Source: Terriglobales bacterium | Lineage (GTDB): Bacteria > Acidobacteriota > Terriglobia > Terriglobales > Acidobacteriaceae | Reading direction: 5' to 3' | Assembly: GCA_035691485.1 (NCBI GenBank) | Contig: DASSIZ010000117.1 | Location: 1 to 64,000, forward strand | Length of the DNA stretch: 64,000 nucleotides | Shown: positions 23,944 to 32,095 of the stretch, in pieces | How the letters are laid out: every line of letters starts with the position of its first letter | Position numbering within the stretch: the stretch's first letter is position 1 | Made by a program: the position numbers and the translations under genes | The notes under the pieces: model-generated | Told to the model about the DNA's origin: nothing | What the model saw: only the letters and a program-made list of their open reading frames with translations | The model's database searches: none

Positions 23944-24732
23944 ATGGAAACAGGTCTGAAAGATCGGGTGGTGATTGTTGCCGCTTCCGCCCAGGGGATG
24001 GGTCGGGCGACGGCAGAAGCGTTCGCCGCCGAAGGCTGCCGGCTGGCAATTTGCGCGCGCAGCACGCAAAGCTTGCGCCTGGCTGCGGCCTCGATTGCCG
24101 GCAAGCATCGTGTGCCGGTACATTGCGAAGGGTTGGATGTCGCCGATGCCGGAGCGGTGCGCCAATTTGTCGCCGGTGTCGTGGAGCGGTACGGAGGAGT
24201 GGACGTCTGTGTCACCAACGCGGGAGGCCCGCCCGCAAAAACTTTTCTGGATACCAGCGATGAAGACTGGCACAGCGCGGTCGAGATGAACCTGCTCAGC
24301 GTGGTTTATTTCGCTCGCGCCGTGATCCCGCACATGCAGAAGAAAAAATGGGGGCGGCTGATTACCATCACCTCGCTCACCGTCAAGCAACCGGTAGAAC
24401 ACCTCGTGCTTTCCAACGCGGTGCGCACCGGGGTGGCCGGACTGGTGAAGAGCCTGGCGAATGAGTTCGGAAAGGACGGGATCCTGGTCAACAACGTCGG
24501 GCCGGGGTATACCGCCACCGAGCGACTAAAACAACTGGCAAAGGCGCAGGCGGCGGCAAGGGGCGTTTCCGAAGAAAGTATTTATCAGGGCTGGGCCGCA
24601 AGTTCTCCGCTGGGGAGAATTGCGCGACCTGAAGAAGTTGCCGAAACCATCGTGTGGCTGGCTTCGGAACGCGCGTCGTTCATCACCGGCCAGACGATTC
24701 TGGTGGACGGTGGCGCGTACAAAGGCTTGTAG
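23944..24732 (+). CDS. SDR-family oxidoreductase lacking the classical catalytic Tyr/Lys
   Basis: 262 residues from ATG 23944, just inside the upstream AT-rich array. The Rossmann Gly motif is AASAQGMG (13-20), the NAG motif VTNAGG is near 90-95, and Ser144 sits in TITSLTV. The positions expected for the catalytic Tyr and Lys (Ser+13 and +17) are Ser157 and Arg161 (HLVLSNAVRT). The C-terminal signature ASFITGQTILVDGG is intact. This SxNxxR subgroup of 3-oxoacyl-reductase-like SDRs is known, but its chemistry is not standard. Substrate unknown. Confidence 0.82.
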   Translation: METGLKDRVVIVAASAQGMGRATAEAFAAEGCRLAICARSTQSLRLAAASIAGKHRVPVHCEGLDVADAGAVRQFVAGVVERYGGVDVCVTNAGGPPAKTFLDTSDEDWHSAVEMNLLSVVYFARAVIPHMQKKKWGRLITITSLTVKQPVEHLVLSNAVRTGVAGLVKSLANEFGKDGILVNNVGPGYTATERLKQLAKAQAAARGVSEESIYQGWAASSPLGRIARPEEVAETIVWLASERASFITGQTILVDGGAYKGL

Positions 24733-24846
24733 CTGGGCCGGCAAGCCTCTCCATCGAATCCCGAGCATCGTAGTTGTGCCAACGGCAGGAAAAGTGTCGA
24801 ACCCTCCGCCGGTGACATCTGCGGTCGGGGGGCAACGCATCTTTAT

Positions 24847-25509
24847 ATGGCAGGGGTTATGGTGGGCTCGACTGTTGTTGCCGTCATCGCCGGGATGGTG
24901 CTGGTGCTCGGGTGGTACCTGTGGTTCCGGCGGCACAATCGCCGCAAGTCCATCGAGGTCCTGCAAAGGATCAAGAACGCTTTTGCGGGGCACGCCCAGA
25001 TCATCGGCGTGCGCTGGGCGGGCGCGTCGCGCTTTTCGGTGCGCCTGCGGGTATTGAGCGCGTTGTTCCAGCACGCATCGGTGCTGGTGGACCTTCATCC
25101 TCGAGAGCTGCCCCTGAACTGGCTATGGGCGCGCTTTCGCAGGCGGAAAGAAACGCTGACCTTCGAGGCCGACCTGGAGTGCCCGCCCGCCTTTAATCTG
25201 CAGGTTTACAACCACCGCTGGTGCGGCCGCACGCGTCACTTCCCCAGGAGCCGCGGACGAGTTGCAGTGGAGCACTGCGAGCCGTTCGTGCTGACCACGC
25301 GCAATGACTGGCAGCGGGAGATCACGACCATGATGACGGCGCTGGTCGCATCCCGAGATTGCGATTTTCTCAACGTGAATTTCCGCCGCAGTTCGCCCCA
25401 CTTTTCGGCTTCCGTGCCGCTGGAGTCGCTCGCCGATTCGCAGTACGAAGTGGAGATCTTCGACGTGCTGCGTGAACTGGCATCGTGCGCCTCCGCCTCG
25501 CGGTTCTGA
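24847..25509 (+). CDS. Uncharacterised membrane-anchored protein
   Basis: 220 residues. One N-terminal membrane helix (VVAVIAGMVLVLGWYLWF) with RRHNRRK after it predicts N-out topology with a cytosolic body. The body is basic and beta-rich (GVRWAGASRFSVRLRVLS, LTFEADLECPPAFNLQVYN) and ends in a conserved-looking segment (LNVNFRRSSPHFSASVPLESL). No catalytic motif or family recognised. It starts 114 bases after the reductase on the same strand and converges on the symporter gene. The start is uncertain; ATG 24859 is the alternative. Confidence 0.6.
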   Translation: MAGVMVGSTVVAVIAGMVLVLGWYLWFRRHNRRKSIEVLQRIKNAFAGHAQIIGVRWAGASRFSVRLRVLSALFQHASVLVDLHPRELPLNWLWARFRRRKETLTFEADLECPPAFNLQVYNHRWCGRTRHFPRSRGRVAVEHCEPFVLTTRNDWQREITTMMTALVASRDCDFLNVNFRRSSPHFSASVPLESLADSQYEVEIFDVLRELASCASASRF

Positions 25510-25560
25510 GCATTCTGGGTTACGAGCCCTGGTCGTAGGCGGTCCTGCTTCTTTCAGTAT

Positions 25561-27006
25561 TCAGAACTGCTCAGAAGACCTGCCCTCCGGCGCCGGCGAG
25601 AGCAGGCTTACGGCCGCGGAAACGGCGAAGTTCAGACACAGGGCGCAAAACCCGGCGTTCAGCCCATGAAACGGGTCGTGCTTGCTGAGCATCAAGGCCG
25701 CCACCGTTCCTACACCAACGATCAGACCGGCGAACACGCCTGCCGCGGTCACTCTCCGCGAATACAGCCCCAGCACCACGCCGGGAAAAAACTGCGTGAC
25801 CCCGGCATAGCCCAACAACAGCAGCGAGACCAGTGTGGTTGAGCTGTAAATTGCGAAATAGAGCGCGATCGCGGTAATCACCAGCACCATGATCTTCGCC
25901 AACCGGGCAACCTGCGCGTCGCTGGTGTCGGGCGCAAAGACAGGACGATATAAGTTCTTGGCAAACAAGGTGGACGCGGTCAGGATCTGGATGGCCGCGG
26001 GGACCATTGCGGTGAGCGCGCCCGCACCGCCGATCAGTCCCAGGAACCATGCGGGAAAAGTTTGCCGGACCACGGTGAGCAGCGAGAGGTCGCCGTTCTT
26101 CAAGCCGGGCACCACCAGGATTGCGGCATAGCCGGCGAAAAAAATCAGCGGCAGCGTGATGCCGTAGAGCGACATCACCACGGCATTGCGGCGCAGCGTG
26201 TTGCCGCTCTTGGCGGTATAGGCGCTGCCGAACGCGTGCGGCCACATATAAAAACCAAACGAGGTAAGCAACACGGTCGAGATGTACCAGGAGTGACCCA
26301 GGTTCAATGTCGAACCCGGCATGGTGAGGTGGTGCGGCTTGGCCTTGATCAAAGCCGCGAACATGGGGCCGATGCCGCCGAAGTAGTGATAGGGCACGCC
26401 GATGCCGACGGTGAATGCCGCCGCGAGCAGCAGGATATCCTTCAAGACGCTGACCCAGGCCACGGCGCGGATGCCGCTGGTGAATACGAATGCCGCCACC
26501 AGGGCGAAGGCAATCAGCATCGCCGGAGTGCGGCTGATCCCCTCGAAGCTGGCCACCTCCACGATGATTCCCAAACCCGTTAATTGCAGTTGCAGATAAG
26601 GGACCATGAACACGACGCCCACCAGGGAGACGAACGCGGCCAGGTGGGTGCTGCCGTACCGTTGGCGAAAGAAATCCGCTTCCGTCTGCAGCGAGTGCCG
26701 CCGGCCTACCTCCCAAATCTGTGGCAGGATGAAGAACGAGACGACGTAAGCCAGGGTAAGGTAGCCGAGGATGTAGAGTGTCGGTCCACCACGGGCATAG
26801 GCCCAGCCGCTGGCGCCCAAGAAGGCAAAGGTGGTGTAGATTTCGCCCGCCATCAGCAGCCAGACCAGCAGCAAGCCGAAGCCGCGGCCGGCGACCGTCC
26901 ATTGTTCCAGGTCCATCTTGTAGCGCGCCCCGGCGTAGAAGCCAATCCCCGAGCCCAGGGCCACGATGCCGAAGATCAGTGTCAGGGCCACCGCGCTCGG
27001 GCTCAT
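25561..27006 (-). CDS. SSS-family sodium:solute symporter (monocarboxylate type)
   Basis: 481 residues from ATG 27006, which overlaps the stop of the small DUF3311 gene (ATGA). About 13 membrane helices; the family-typical segments GRGFGLLLVWLLMAGEIYTTFAFLG and AGALTAMVPAAIQILTASTL are visible. A DUF3311 protein immediately upstream is the hallmark of monocarboxylate/MctP-like permeases of this family. It sits in an operon behind a beta-hydroxyacid dehydrogenase, so a small hydroxy- or ketoacid substrate is likely. The exact solute is inference. Confidence 0.88.
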   Translation of the reverse strand: MSPSAVALTLIFGIVALGSGIGFYAGARYKMDLEQWTVAGRGFGLLLVWLLMAGEIYTTFAFLGASGWAYARGGPTLYILGYLTLAYVVSFFILPQIWEVGRRHSLQTEADFFRQRYGSTHLAAFVSLVGVVFMVPYLQLQLTGLGIIVEVASFEGISRTPAMLIAFALVAAFVFTSGIRAVAWVSVLKDILLLAAAFTVGIGVPYHYFGGIGPMFAALIKAKPHHLTMPGSTLNLGHSWYISTVLLTSFGFYMWPHAFGSAYTAKSGNTLRRNAVVMSLYGITLPLIFFAGYAAILVVPGLKNGDLSLLTVVRQTFPAWFLGLIGGAGALTAMVPAAIQILTASTLFAKNLYRPVFAPDTSDAQVARLAKIMVLVITAIALYFAIYSSTTLVSLLLLGYAGVTQFFPGVVLGLYSRRVTAAGVFAGLIVGVGTVAALMLSKHDPFHGLNAGFCALCLNFAVSAAVSLLSPAPEGRSSEQF

Positions 27007-27227
27007 GGCAGCGTGCCCTGGTCGCGGGTGTTTCCGCGACGCCTCTCCAGCCGGTACGCACCCCACAAGCACAGCGGGGTCAGCGCCACCCAGGAGATCA
27101 GCCAGAACATGTTGAATGGAATCCCCAGGACCATGGGTTCCAGCCGATCCCAGAGAGAAACGGAGAAACAAACGCCGAGGAAAGGAGCCAGGCCAAACAG
27201 CAGCGCGCCCAGCGAGGGCCGTTTCAC
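27003..27227 (-). CDS. DUF3311 small membrane partner of the symporter
   Basis: 74 residues with two membrane helices (LFGLAPFLGVCFSV and MFWLISWVALTPLCLWGAY). GTG 27227 is chosen because GGAGG lies 5 bases upstream. Proteins of this family are encoded directly before SSS permeases and are thought to assist them. The stop overlaps the permease ATG, so the two are translationally coupled. The upstream gene ends 42 bases before. Confidence 0.85.
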   Translation of the reverse strand: MKRPSLGALLFGLAPFLGVCFSVSLWDRLEPMVLGIPFNMFWLISWVALTPLCLWGAYRLERRRGNTRDQGTLP

Positions 27228-27269
27228 GCCTGCCTCCGTGAAACTGGTGAATTTGGAAGGGCCTTTACG

Positions 27270-28151
27270 TCACGCCGTGGTGGTTTGGCGATCGAACCCG
27301 GCCCACTTTTCCAATAATGCCAATGTCGCCGCGTAGTCCAGGTCGGCCTGGCCTTCCTCGGTGGCAATTTCGTAAATCTCTTCCACCGTCTCCAAGCCGG
27401 GCAATTTCACACGCGCTTCGCGCGCGGCGTCAAGCATGAGATGAATGTCCTTATGCATGAGGCGGAGAGGAAAGTTGGGGGAAAAGTCGCGGCGCAGGAC
27501 GAAGGGCGCCTTGTAGTCGGAGACGCCGGAACGGATCATGGACGCATTCACCAGTTCCATGAAGCGCTCGCGCGGCACACCAAGCTTGCTGGTGAGGGTG
27601 AGAGCTTCGGCGAAGCCTTCGAACATGAGAGCGATCATCAGGTTGCCGCCGAGCTTGGCCGATTCGCCGCTGCCGGTCGGGCCCATGTGGATGACTTTTT
27701 TCCCCATGACGCTGAACAGAGGTTCGAGGCGGGCGACGGTGGCATCTTCGCCGCCGACGATAAAAATCAGCTGCCCGGTCTCGGCGCCGACCTTGGAACC
27801 GGTGATGGGAGCATCCACGAAATCGGCGCCCTTGGCGCGCGCGCGCTCGGCAAACTTGCGCGTGGCCGAAGGCGCAATGGTGCTGGAATCGGCAATGATC
27901 ATGCCCGGCTCCAGAACGCTGTCGACGCCATCGCTGGCGAACAACAGGCGCTCGACCGCGGCGGTGTCGGCGACGCACATCCACACCACTTCAGCACCGC
28001 GCGCGGCATCGGCCGGGCTGACCGCTACCCGCGCCCCATCCACGTGCTTGCCGGCGGACCGGTTCCATACCGCGACCTCATGTCCTGCCTTGACCAGGTT
28101 CGCCGCCATCGGGCGACCCATGATTCCCAATCCCAAAAAAGCAACCCGCAT
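27270..28151 (-). CDS. Beta-hydroxyacid dehydrogenase (glyoxylate/succinate-semialdehyde reductase type)
   Basis: 293 residues. The N-terminal Rossmann motif is FLGLGIMGRPMAANL (4-18) with NRS after strand 2, suggesting NADP(H). The substrate loop DAPITGSKVGAETGQL contains the GSK pattern that marks the GLYR1/gamma-hydroxybutyrate branch rather than the SGG pattern of hydroxyisobutyrate dehydrogenase. Lys166 in GESAKLGGN is the expected catalytic lysine. Followed by the DUF3311 and symporter genes, it likely interconverts a small aldehyde acid (glyoxylate or tartronate semialdehyde) and its hydroxyacid. Confidence 0.85.
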   Translation of the reverse strand: MRVAFLGLGIMGRPMAANLVKAGHEVAVWNRSAGKHVDGARVAVSPADAARGAEVVWMCVADTAAVERLLFASDGVDSVLEPGMIIADSSTIAPSATRKFAERARAKGADFVDAPITGSKVGAETGQLIFIVGGEDATVARLEPLFSVMGKKVIHMGPTGSGESAKLGGNLMIALMFEGFAEALTLTSKLGVPRERFMELVNASMIRSGVSDYKAPFVLRRDFSPNFPLRLMHKDIHLMLDAAREARVKLPGLETVEEIYEIATEEGQADLDYAATLALLEKWAGFDRQTTTA

Positions 28152-28304
28152 GTCTGCCTCACTGTCTCGAAAAAGAACCGCAAGTGATTATACAAAGTCG
28201 CGCGTTGCGAGCGACCCTTGTGAGCGACGGAGCGCCCCGGCCGCGCTTAAACATCGCCCGTCGGGTCAGAATCATCATCGCCTGGTTGCGCGTCTAATAG
28301 GCAA

Positions 28305-29189
28305 ATGATCAATGTCACACTCCGACGGCGGGCCCGGCAGTTCAGCAAACTGGTGCGCCACTCCGCGCTAACGCGGCGCACCGGACAGGTGCGAAAACCG
28401 GTTCTGGCCCGCAACGGGCAGCTCGGGCTCACGTTTATTGGACACTCCAGTTTTTTCGTGCAGATTGCCGGCCGCAACCTCATCATCGATCCGAACTTCG
28501 CCCGCTGGCTGTTCGTGCTCAAGCGACTGCGGCGTCCCGGGCTGATGATCCGGGATCTGCCGGCGCTGGACCTGGTGCTGGTAACCCACGCACACTTTGA
28601 CCACCTGCATCGGGCATCGCTGCGAGCGCTGGTCCGCCACACGCAACGGCTGCACAGGCCCGCGCCCGCCATCGTGATTCCGCGCAATGTGGCCGACCTG
28701 GTTTCCGATCTCGGTTTCCGCGAGATCATCGAGCTCGACTTGTGGAGCGAATACGAGCACGATGGCGTCAGCATCGTGCACACGCCATCGCGCCACTGGG
28801 GAGCGCGTATCGTGCGCGACATGCACCGCGGCTTCGGAGGTTACGTGATCCGCTCGCGGCGCGAATCCCTGTACCATGCCGGGGACACCGCCTACTTTGA
28901 GGGATTTCGCGAAATCGGCGAGCGCCTGCGGCCCGACGTGGCCATGCTGCCGATCGGCGCCTACGATCCTCCGTCGTTCCGCAACGTGCACACCTCGCCG
29001 GCGGATGCGGTGCGCGCGTTCCTGGATTTGCGGGCGCGCTACATGGTGCCGATGCACTACGGCACTTTCCGCTTGTCACACGAACCCATGGACGAGCCGC
29101 TGCACTTCCTCGCCTCCGAAGCGAAGAAGCACGGAATCGAAGAAAAGGTGCTGGTGTTACAAGAGGGTGTGACGCAGGTGTTTGAGTGA
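28305..29189 (+). CDS. Metallo-beta-lactamase-fold hydrolase (UlaG/NAPE-PLD-like)
   Basis: 294 residues. The zinc motif THAHFDH gives the HxHxDH ligands. Further ligands are probably the His of HWGARI, Asp of YHAGDTAYF and the final His of VPMHYGTF. GHSSFFVQIAGRNLIIDP near the N terminus is typical of the L-ascorbate-lactonase/NAPE-PLD-like branch. A basic N-terminal extension of about 35 residues precedes the fold. Likely a cytosolic phosphodiesterase or lactonase; substrate unknown. It diverges from the dehydrogenase operon across 153 bases with no other recognised feature. Confidence 0.82.
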   Translation: MINVTLRRRARQFSKLVRHSALTRRTGQVRKPVLARNGQLGLTFIGHSSFFVQIAGRNLIIDPNFARWLFVLKRLRRPGLMIRDLPALDLVLVTHAHFDHLHRASLRALVRHTQRLHRPAPAIVIPRNVADLVSDLGFREIIELDLWSEYEHDGVSIVHTPSRHWGARIVRDMHRGFGGYVIRSRRESLYHAGDTAYFEGFREIGERLRPDVAMLPIGAYDPPSFRNVHTSPADAVRAFLDLRARYMVPMHYGTFRLSHEPMDEPLHFLASEAKKHGIEEKVLVLQEGVTQVFE

Positions 29190-29410
29190 GTCAGGACTAT
29201 TTAGTGCTTAGTCAATAGCCATCCGCGCTTGTTTTCAGGATAATTTTGCGTTTGCGATGAATTCCTGCTTGATAGTTACCAGTTATGAACTACTGGTTCT
29301 ACTTATGGTGGGCATCGGAATTATGAGTTTCCCTTTTCCAGATACCACGCCCACAATCCGCGGATAGGAGCCGCTGCAGGTTTCCACATTCGCGGCGGCG
29401 GAGCGGAACC

Positions 29411-29569
29411 ATGCTGTGCCCGTACTGTCATACCGAGTACAACCACGATCATCCCTGCTTCTGCCATCCTTCGACCCAAGCCCAGGCACCCGAGGAACAA
29501 CCGACGCCTTTTCCTGAAACCTTTCCCAGCATTGCGTGGAATTCGCACCGGGGTGTGCGGCTGGATTAG
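29411..29569 (+). CDS. 52-residue Cys/His-rich mini-protein
   Basis: Small gene. ATG 29411 has GGAG 7 bases upstream and the frame closes at 29569. The N-terminal half has CPYC at 3-6, then alternating His and Cys ending CFCHP (CHTEYNHDHPCFCH), a dense potential zinc site. The second half is acidic and Pro-rich (AQAPEEQPTPFPETFP). It sits between a metallo-hydrolase and a convergent glycerate kinase. Function unknown; a zinc-ribbon-like adaptor is the simplest idea. Confidence 0.5.
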   Translation: MLCPYCHTEYNHDHPCFCHPSTQAQAPEEQPTPFPETFPSIAWNSHRGVRLD

Positions 29570-29619
29570 AAACGGGAGCCGCGGAGCAGGAGCTGCGAGC
29601 CTGGCCTGCCGGCCCTTCT

Positions 29620-30969
29620 TCACCACGCCATCAGGACGCGGAGATCGCGAAGGTTGTTCCCGGTCGGCCCGGTGACAATGGCGTCTCCCAGGCGATCGAA
29701 AAAAGGGAACGCGTCGAAAGCGGCGAGCGCCGCGGGCGCGCTCAATCCCATCGCTTCGGCGCGCGCGAGGGTGGTTCCATCAGCAACCGCTCCGGCGGCA
29801 GCGCTGTTGCCGTCAATGCCGTCGGTGCCGGCGCTGAGCACGGTAATGTTTTCGCCCGCAATTTTCTCGGCGCAATAAAGGCCAAAGTGTGAATTGCGTC
29901 CGCCGCTGCCGTGCTTGGCTTTGACCTTGACCGTTACTTCCCCGCCGGAAATGATGCACGCCCGCGACACACCCTTGCGAAGTTTGCGCAGCCGGTTGAG
30001 CAGGTGATCGGCGGCCTTGGCGTAATCCCAGTCGTCGCAGGAATTATCCACCTCGACCGCGAAGCCGTGCGCGGCTGCCTTCGCCGCCGCCGTCTGGAGG
30101 ACGGAACTGTTGGAGAGGACCGGCCACCAGCGCGCGCTCACGAAGGCGGGGTCGTCCGACTTTGGAGTCTCTTCCAGCATTCGTTTGGTAAACAGCTCGC
30201 GCACCTGGGGAGGAAATTCATCCACCATGGCATGACGCTCAGCAATCCGATAGCAGTCTTCGACGGTGGTGGAATCGGGCATGGTCAGTCCCGAGGAGAG
30301 CGAGTCGAGCGCCTTGTCGGGCACGTCGGAAACCAGGATCGAGACCTGCTGCGCGGGCGCCGCAGCCTGCGCCAGCCGCCCGCCCTTGATCGCGGACAGG
30401 TGCTTGCGAATGGTATTGATCTCAGCGATGGGCGCCCCGGAATGAACCAGTACCTCGTAGGTTTTGACGATGTCGTCGAGCGAGATGTCCTGGTCGATAG
30501 GATATTCCACGCACGCCGAGCCGCCGCCGCTGATCAGGAAAATTACAAGATTGTCGGAGGAACCGTGACCGACATGGCGCAGGATGGTCCTGCCTGCGGC
30601 CAGCGATTCACGATTGGGCAGCGGATGGCCGCCGTGAAAGTAACGAAATCCGCGCAGCTGAGTGCCGGCCTGGGTGGAACCGGCGACAATACCGCCGAAG
30701 CTTTCCCCGACCTGGCCGACCAGCGCCTCGGCCATGCTTTGCGCTCCCTTGCCGATGGACACCACGGAAACGCGCTCGTAGGCGGCAAGAGAATACAGGT
30801 CGTCGCAGATGCGCAGCGCGCCCGGGTCGTAGTTGACGTGACGCGCGAATGCTTCCCGGATGGTGCTCTGCGCCAGGGCTTCCTGGAAGATCTGGCGCGC
30901 CGCCGCGCGCAATTCGCGGGCCTCGCGTTCCAGATCGGAGGTGGTGTTCGCTGGCGTCCGCCGTGGCAT
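29620..30969 (-). CDS. Glycerate 2-kinase (MOFRL/DUF4147 type)
   Basis: 449 residues, the usual length for type-II glycerate kinases. The N domain (DUF4147) shows SIGKGAQSMAEAL and the phosphate/ATP loop FLISGGGSACVEYP. NTIRKHLSAIKGGRLA and VSDVPDKALDSLSSGL follow. The C-terminal MOFRL domain has GGRNSHFGLY and SAGTDGIDGNSAAAGAV. It phosphorylates D-glycerate to 2-phosphoglycerate, feeding lower glycolysis. It lies between the hydroxyacid dehydrogenase/symporter operon and glcDEF, supporting a glycolate/glycerate catabolic neighbourhood. Confidence 0.9.
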   Translation of the reverse strand: MPRRTPANTTSDLEREARELRAAARQIFQEALAQSTIREAFARHVNYDPGALRICDDLYSLAAYERVSVVSIGKGAQSMAEALVGQVGESFGGIVAGSTQAGTQLRGFRYFHGGHPLPNRESLAAGRTILRHVGHGSSDNLVIFLISGGGSACVEYPIDQDISLDDIVKTYEVLVHSGAPIAEINTIRKHLSAIKGGRLAQAAAPAQQVSILVSDVPDKALDSLSSGLTMPDSTTVEDCYRIAERHAMVDEFPPQVRELFTKRMLEETPKSDDPAFVSARWWPVLSNSSVLQTAAAKAAAHGFAVEVDNSCDDWDYAKAADHLLNRLRKLRKGVSRACIISGGEVTVKVKAKHGSGGRNSHFGLYCAEKIAGENITVLSAGTDGIDGNSAAAGAVADGTTLARAEAMGLSAPAALAAFDAFPFFDRLGDAIVTGPTGNNLRDLRVLMAW

Positions 30970-30974
30970 TAAGG

Positions 30975-31009
30975 TAGTTTCCAGTTTCCGGTATTCAGTT
31001 GCAAGTGCC
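30975..31009. repeat. Short AGTTTCC-type 7-nt array
   Basis: Consecutive units AGTTTCC, AGTTTCC, GGTATTC, AGTTGCA and AGTGCCG sit directly upstream of the glycerate kinase start. A similar fragment (CCAGCTTTCAGTTTCTTG) lies upstream of argF near 54690-54710. Confidence 0.35.
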
Positions 31010-31060
31010 GGCTTGCCAGGGCAAAAGCAGCCGTCATTTATGCAGGCGGCAACATAGACG

Positions 31061-31726
31061 TCAAGATGGGTTCATCCGCGGCAACGAACGGACCCAGTCT
31101 TCGATGGCTTTTCGCATCTCGGCGAGGTGGCCGGCGAAGAAGTGGTCGGCACCGTCGATGATCATCAACTTCCTGGGTTCCGGCACGCGCGACACCAGCA
31201 GCTCCAACTCATGATGCGGTCCGAACTGGTCCTGGCCTCCGCTGACGAACAGCTTCGGCTTGGCGCAATCGGCAAGAAACTTGTATTCGTAGCTGCGATC
31301 GTCGCCGCGAGCGGGCGTCCCAAGCAAGATGAGGGCATCGATCCGGGGATCGGGACAACCCGCCTGCAGCCCGGTTGCCGCGCCGAACGAGAACCCGGCC
31401 AGCACCATCGGCAAATGGAATTGCTGGTCAAGCCAGGCCAGCGCTGCCCGAACGTCTTCGACTTCCCCACGTCCGTTGTCATGCCTGCCTTCGCTCAAGC
31501 CGGCGCCCCGGAAATTGAAACGCAGCACCGGAAAGCCAAAGCTGTTCAGCGCCTTCATGGCGTGGAACACAACCTTGTTGTGCATGGTGCCGCCGAACAG
31601 CGGATGAGGATGGCAGACGAGCGCGGCGTGGGTGGCGGCAGGCACGCCTTCATTGAGTAGCGCCTCGAGCCGGCCGGCCGGACCGTTCAAGAACAGAGAT
31701 TGGATGGCACTGGAAGGTGTGGTCAC
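31061..31726 (-). CDS. Alpha/beta hydrolase (COG2945-like)
   Basis: 221 residues from GTG 31726. The opening CHPHPLFGGTMHNKVV and the nucleophile elbow GFSFGA are diagnostic of the short COG2945-type hydrolases. Acid and base are probably Asp in GGQDQFGPH and His in GADHFFAGH. No signal peptide. The gene starts 13 bases after the small membrane protein and is likely in one transcript with it. The natural substrate of this family is not established. Confidence 0.82.
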   Translation of the reverse strand: MTTPSSAIQSLFLNGPAGRLEALLNEGVPAATHAALVCHPHPLFGGTMHNKVVFHAMKALNSFGFPVLRFNFRGAGLSEGRHDNGRGEVEDVRAALAWLDQQFHLPMVLAGFSFGAATGLQAGCPDPRIDALILLGTPARGDDRSYEYKFLADCAKPKLFVSGGQDQFGPHHELELLVSRVPEPRKLMIIDGADHFFAGHLAEMRKAIEDWVRSLPRMNPS

Positions 31727-31741
31727 CGGAGCATTCGATGC

Positions 31742-31954
31742 CTAGACCTGACGCTTGGGCTCATCGCGGTGGCGGCGAGCGCCGCTGGCCCGCCCATATA
31801 CGTAAATCAGCATCAGCAGCGCATAGAACGCGATGCACAGCTTGCCGTGGCCCCACTGCGCCATGAAGGGACATCCCCAAAGGAACAAGAATACCGCGGC
31901 GGCCGCGACGCATAGCGCCAGGATGAGGTTCTGCCGCTGAATCCGAATGGCCAC
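31742..31954 (-). CDS. Small two-helix membrane protein
   Basis: 70 residues from GTG 31954. Two membrane helices (LILALCVAAAAVFLFLWG and LCIAFYALLMLIYVYG) with a short loop, and a basic tail (GARRHRDEPKRQV) that should be cytosolic. No family recognised. Position and strand suggest cotranscription with the hydrolase that follows. No good ribosome site is visible, so the start is uncertain. Confidence 0.5.
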   Translation of the reverse strand: MAIRIQRQNLILALCVAAAAVFLFLWGCPFMAQWGHGKLCIAFYALLMLIYVYGRASGARRHRDEPKRQV

Positions 31955-32095
31955 GTCTGGTTCGATGCGGGCAGAGCTGCTTCAGTTTATTCAAATTCTG
32001 CTGGATAACTCTGCCCTATGTGGCCAGAGGAGGACGAAACCGCGAATAGAGCGGCGGGAACAGAAACGGAAAGCGAAACTGATATTCTTCTGGGC

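Noticed and set aside
25504-25576. TTCTGAGCA / TGCTCAGAA inverted repeat as a bidirectional terminator
   Set aside because: The loop exceeds 50 bases, there is no T run, and the arms mostly overlap the two stop codons.
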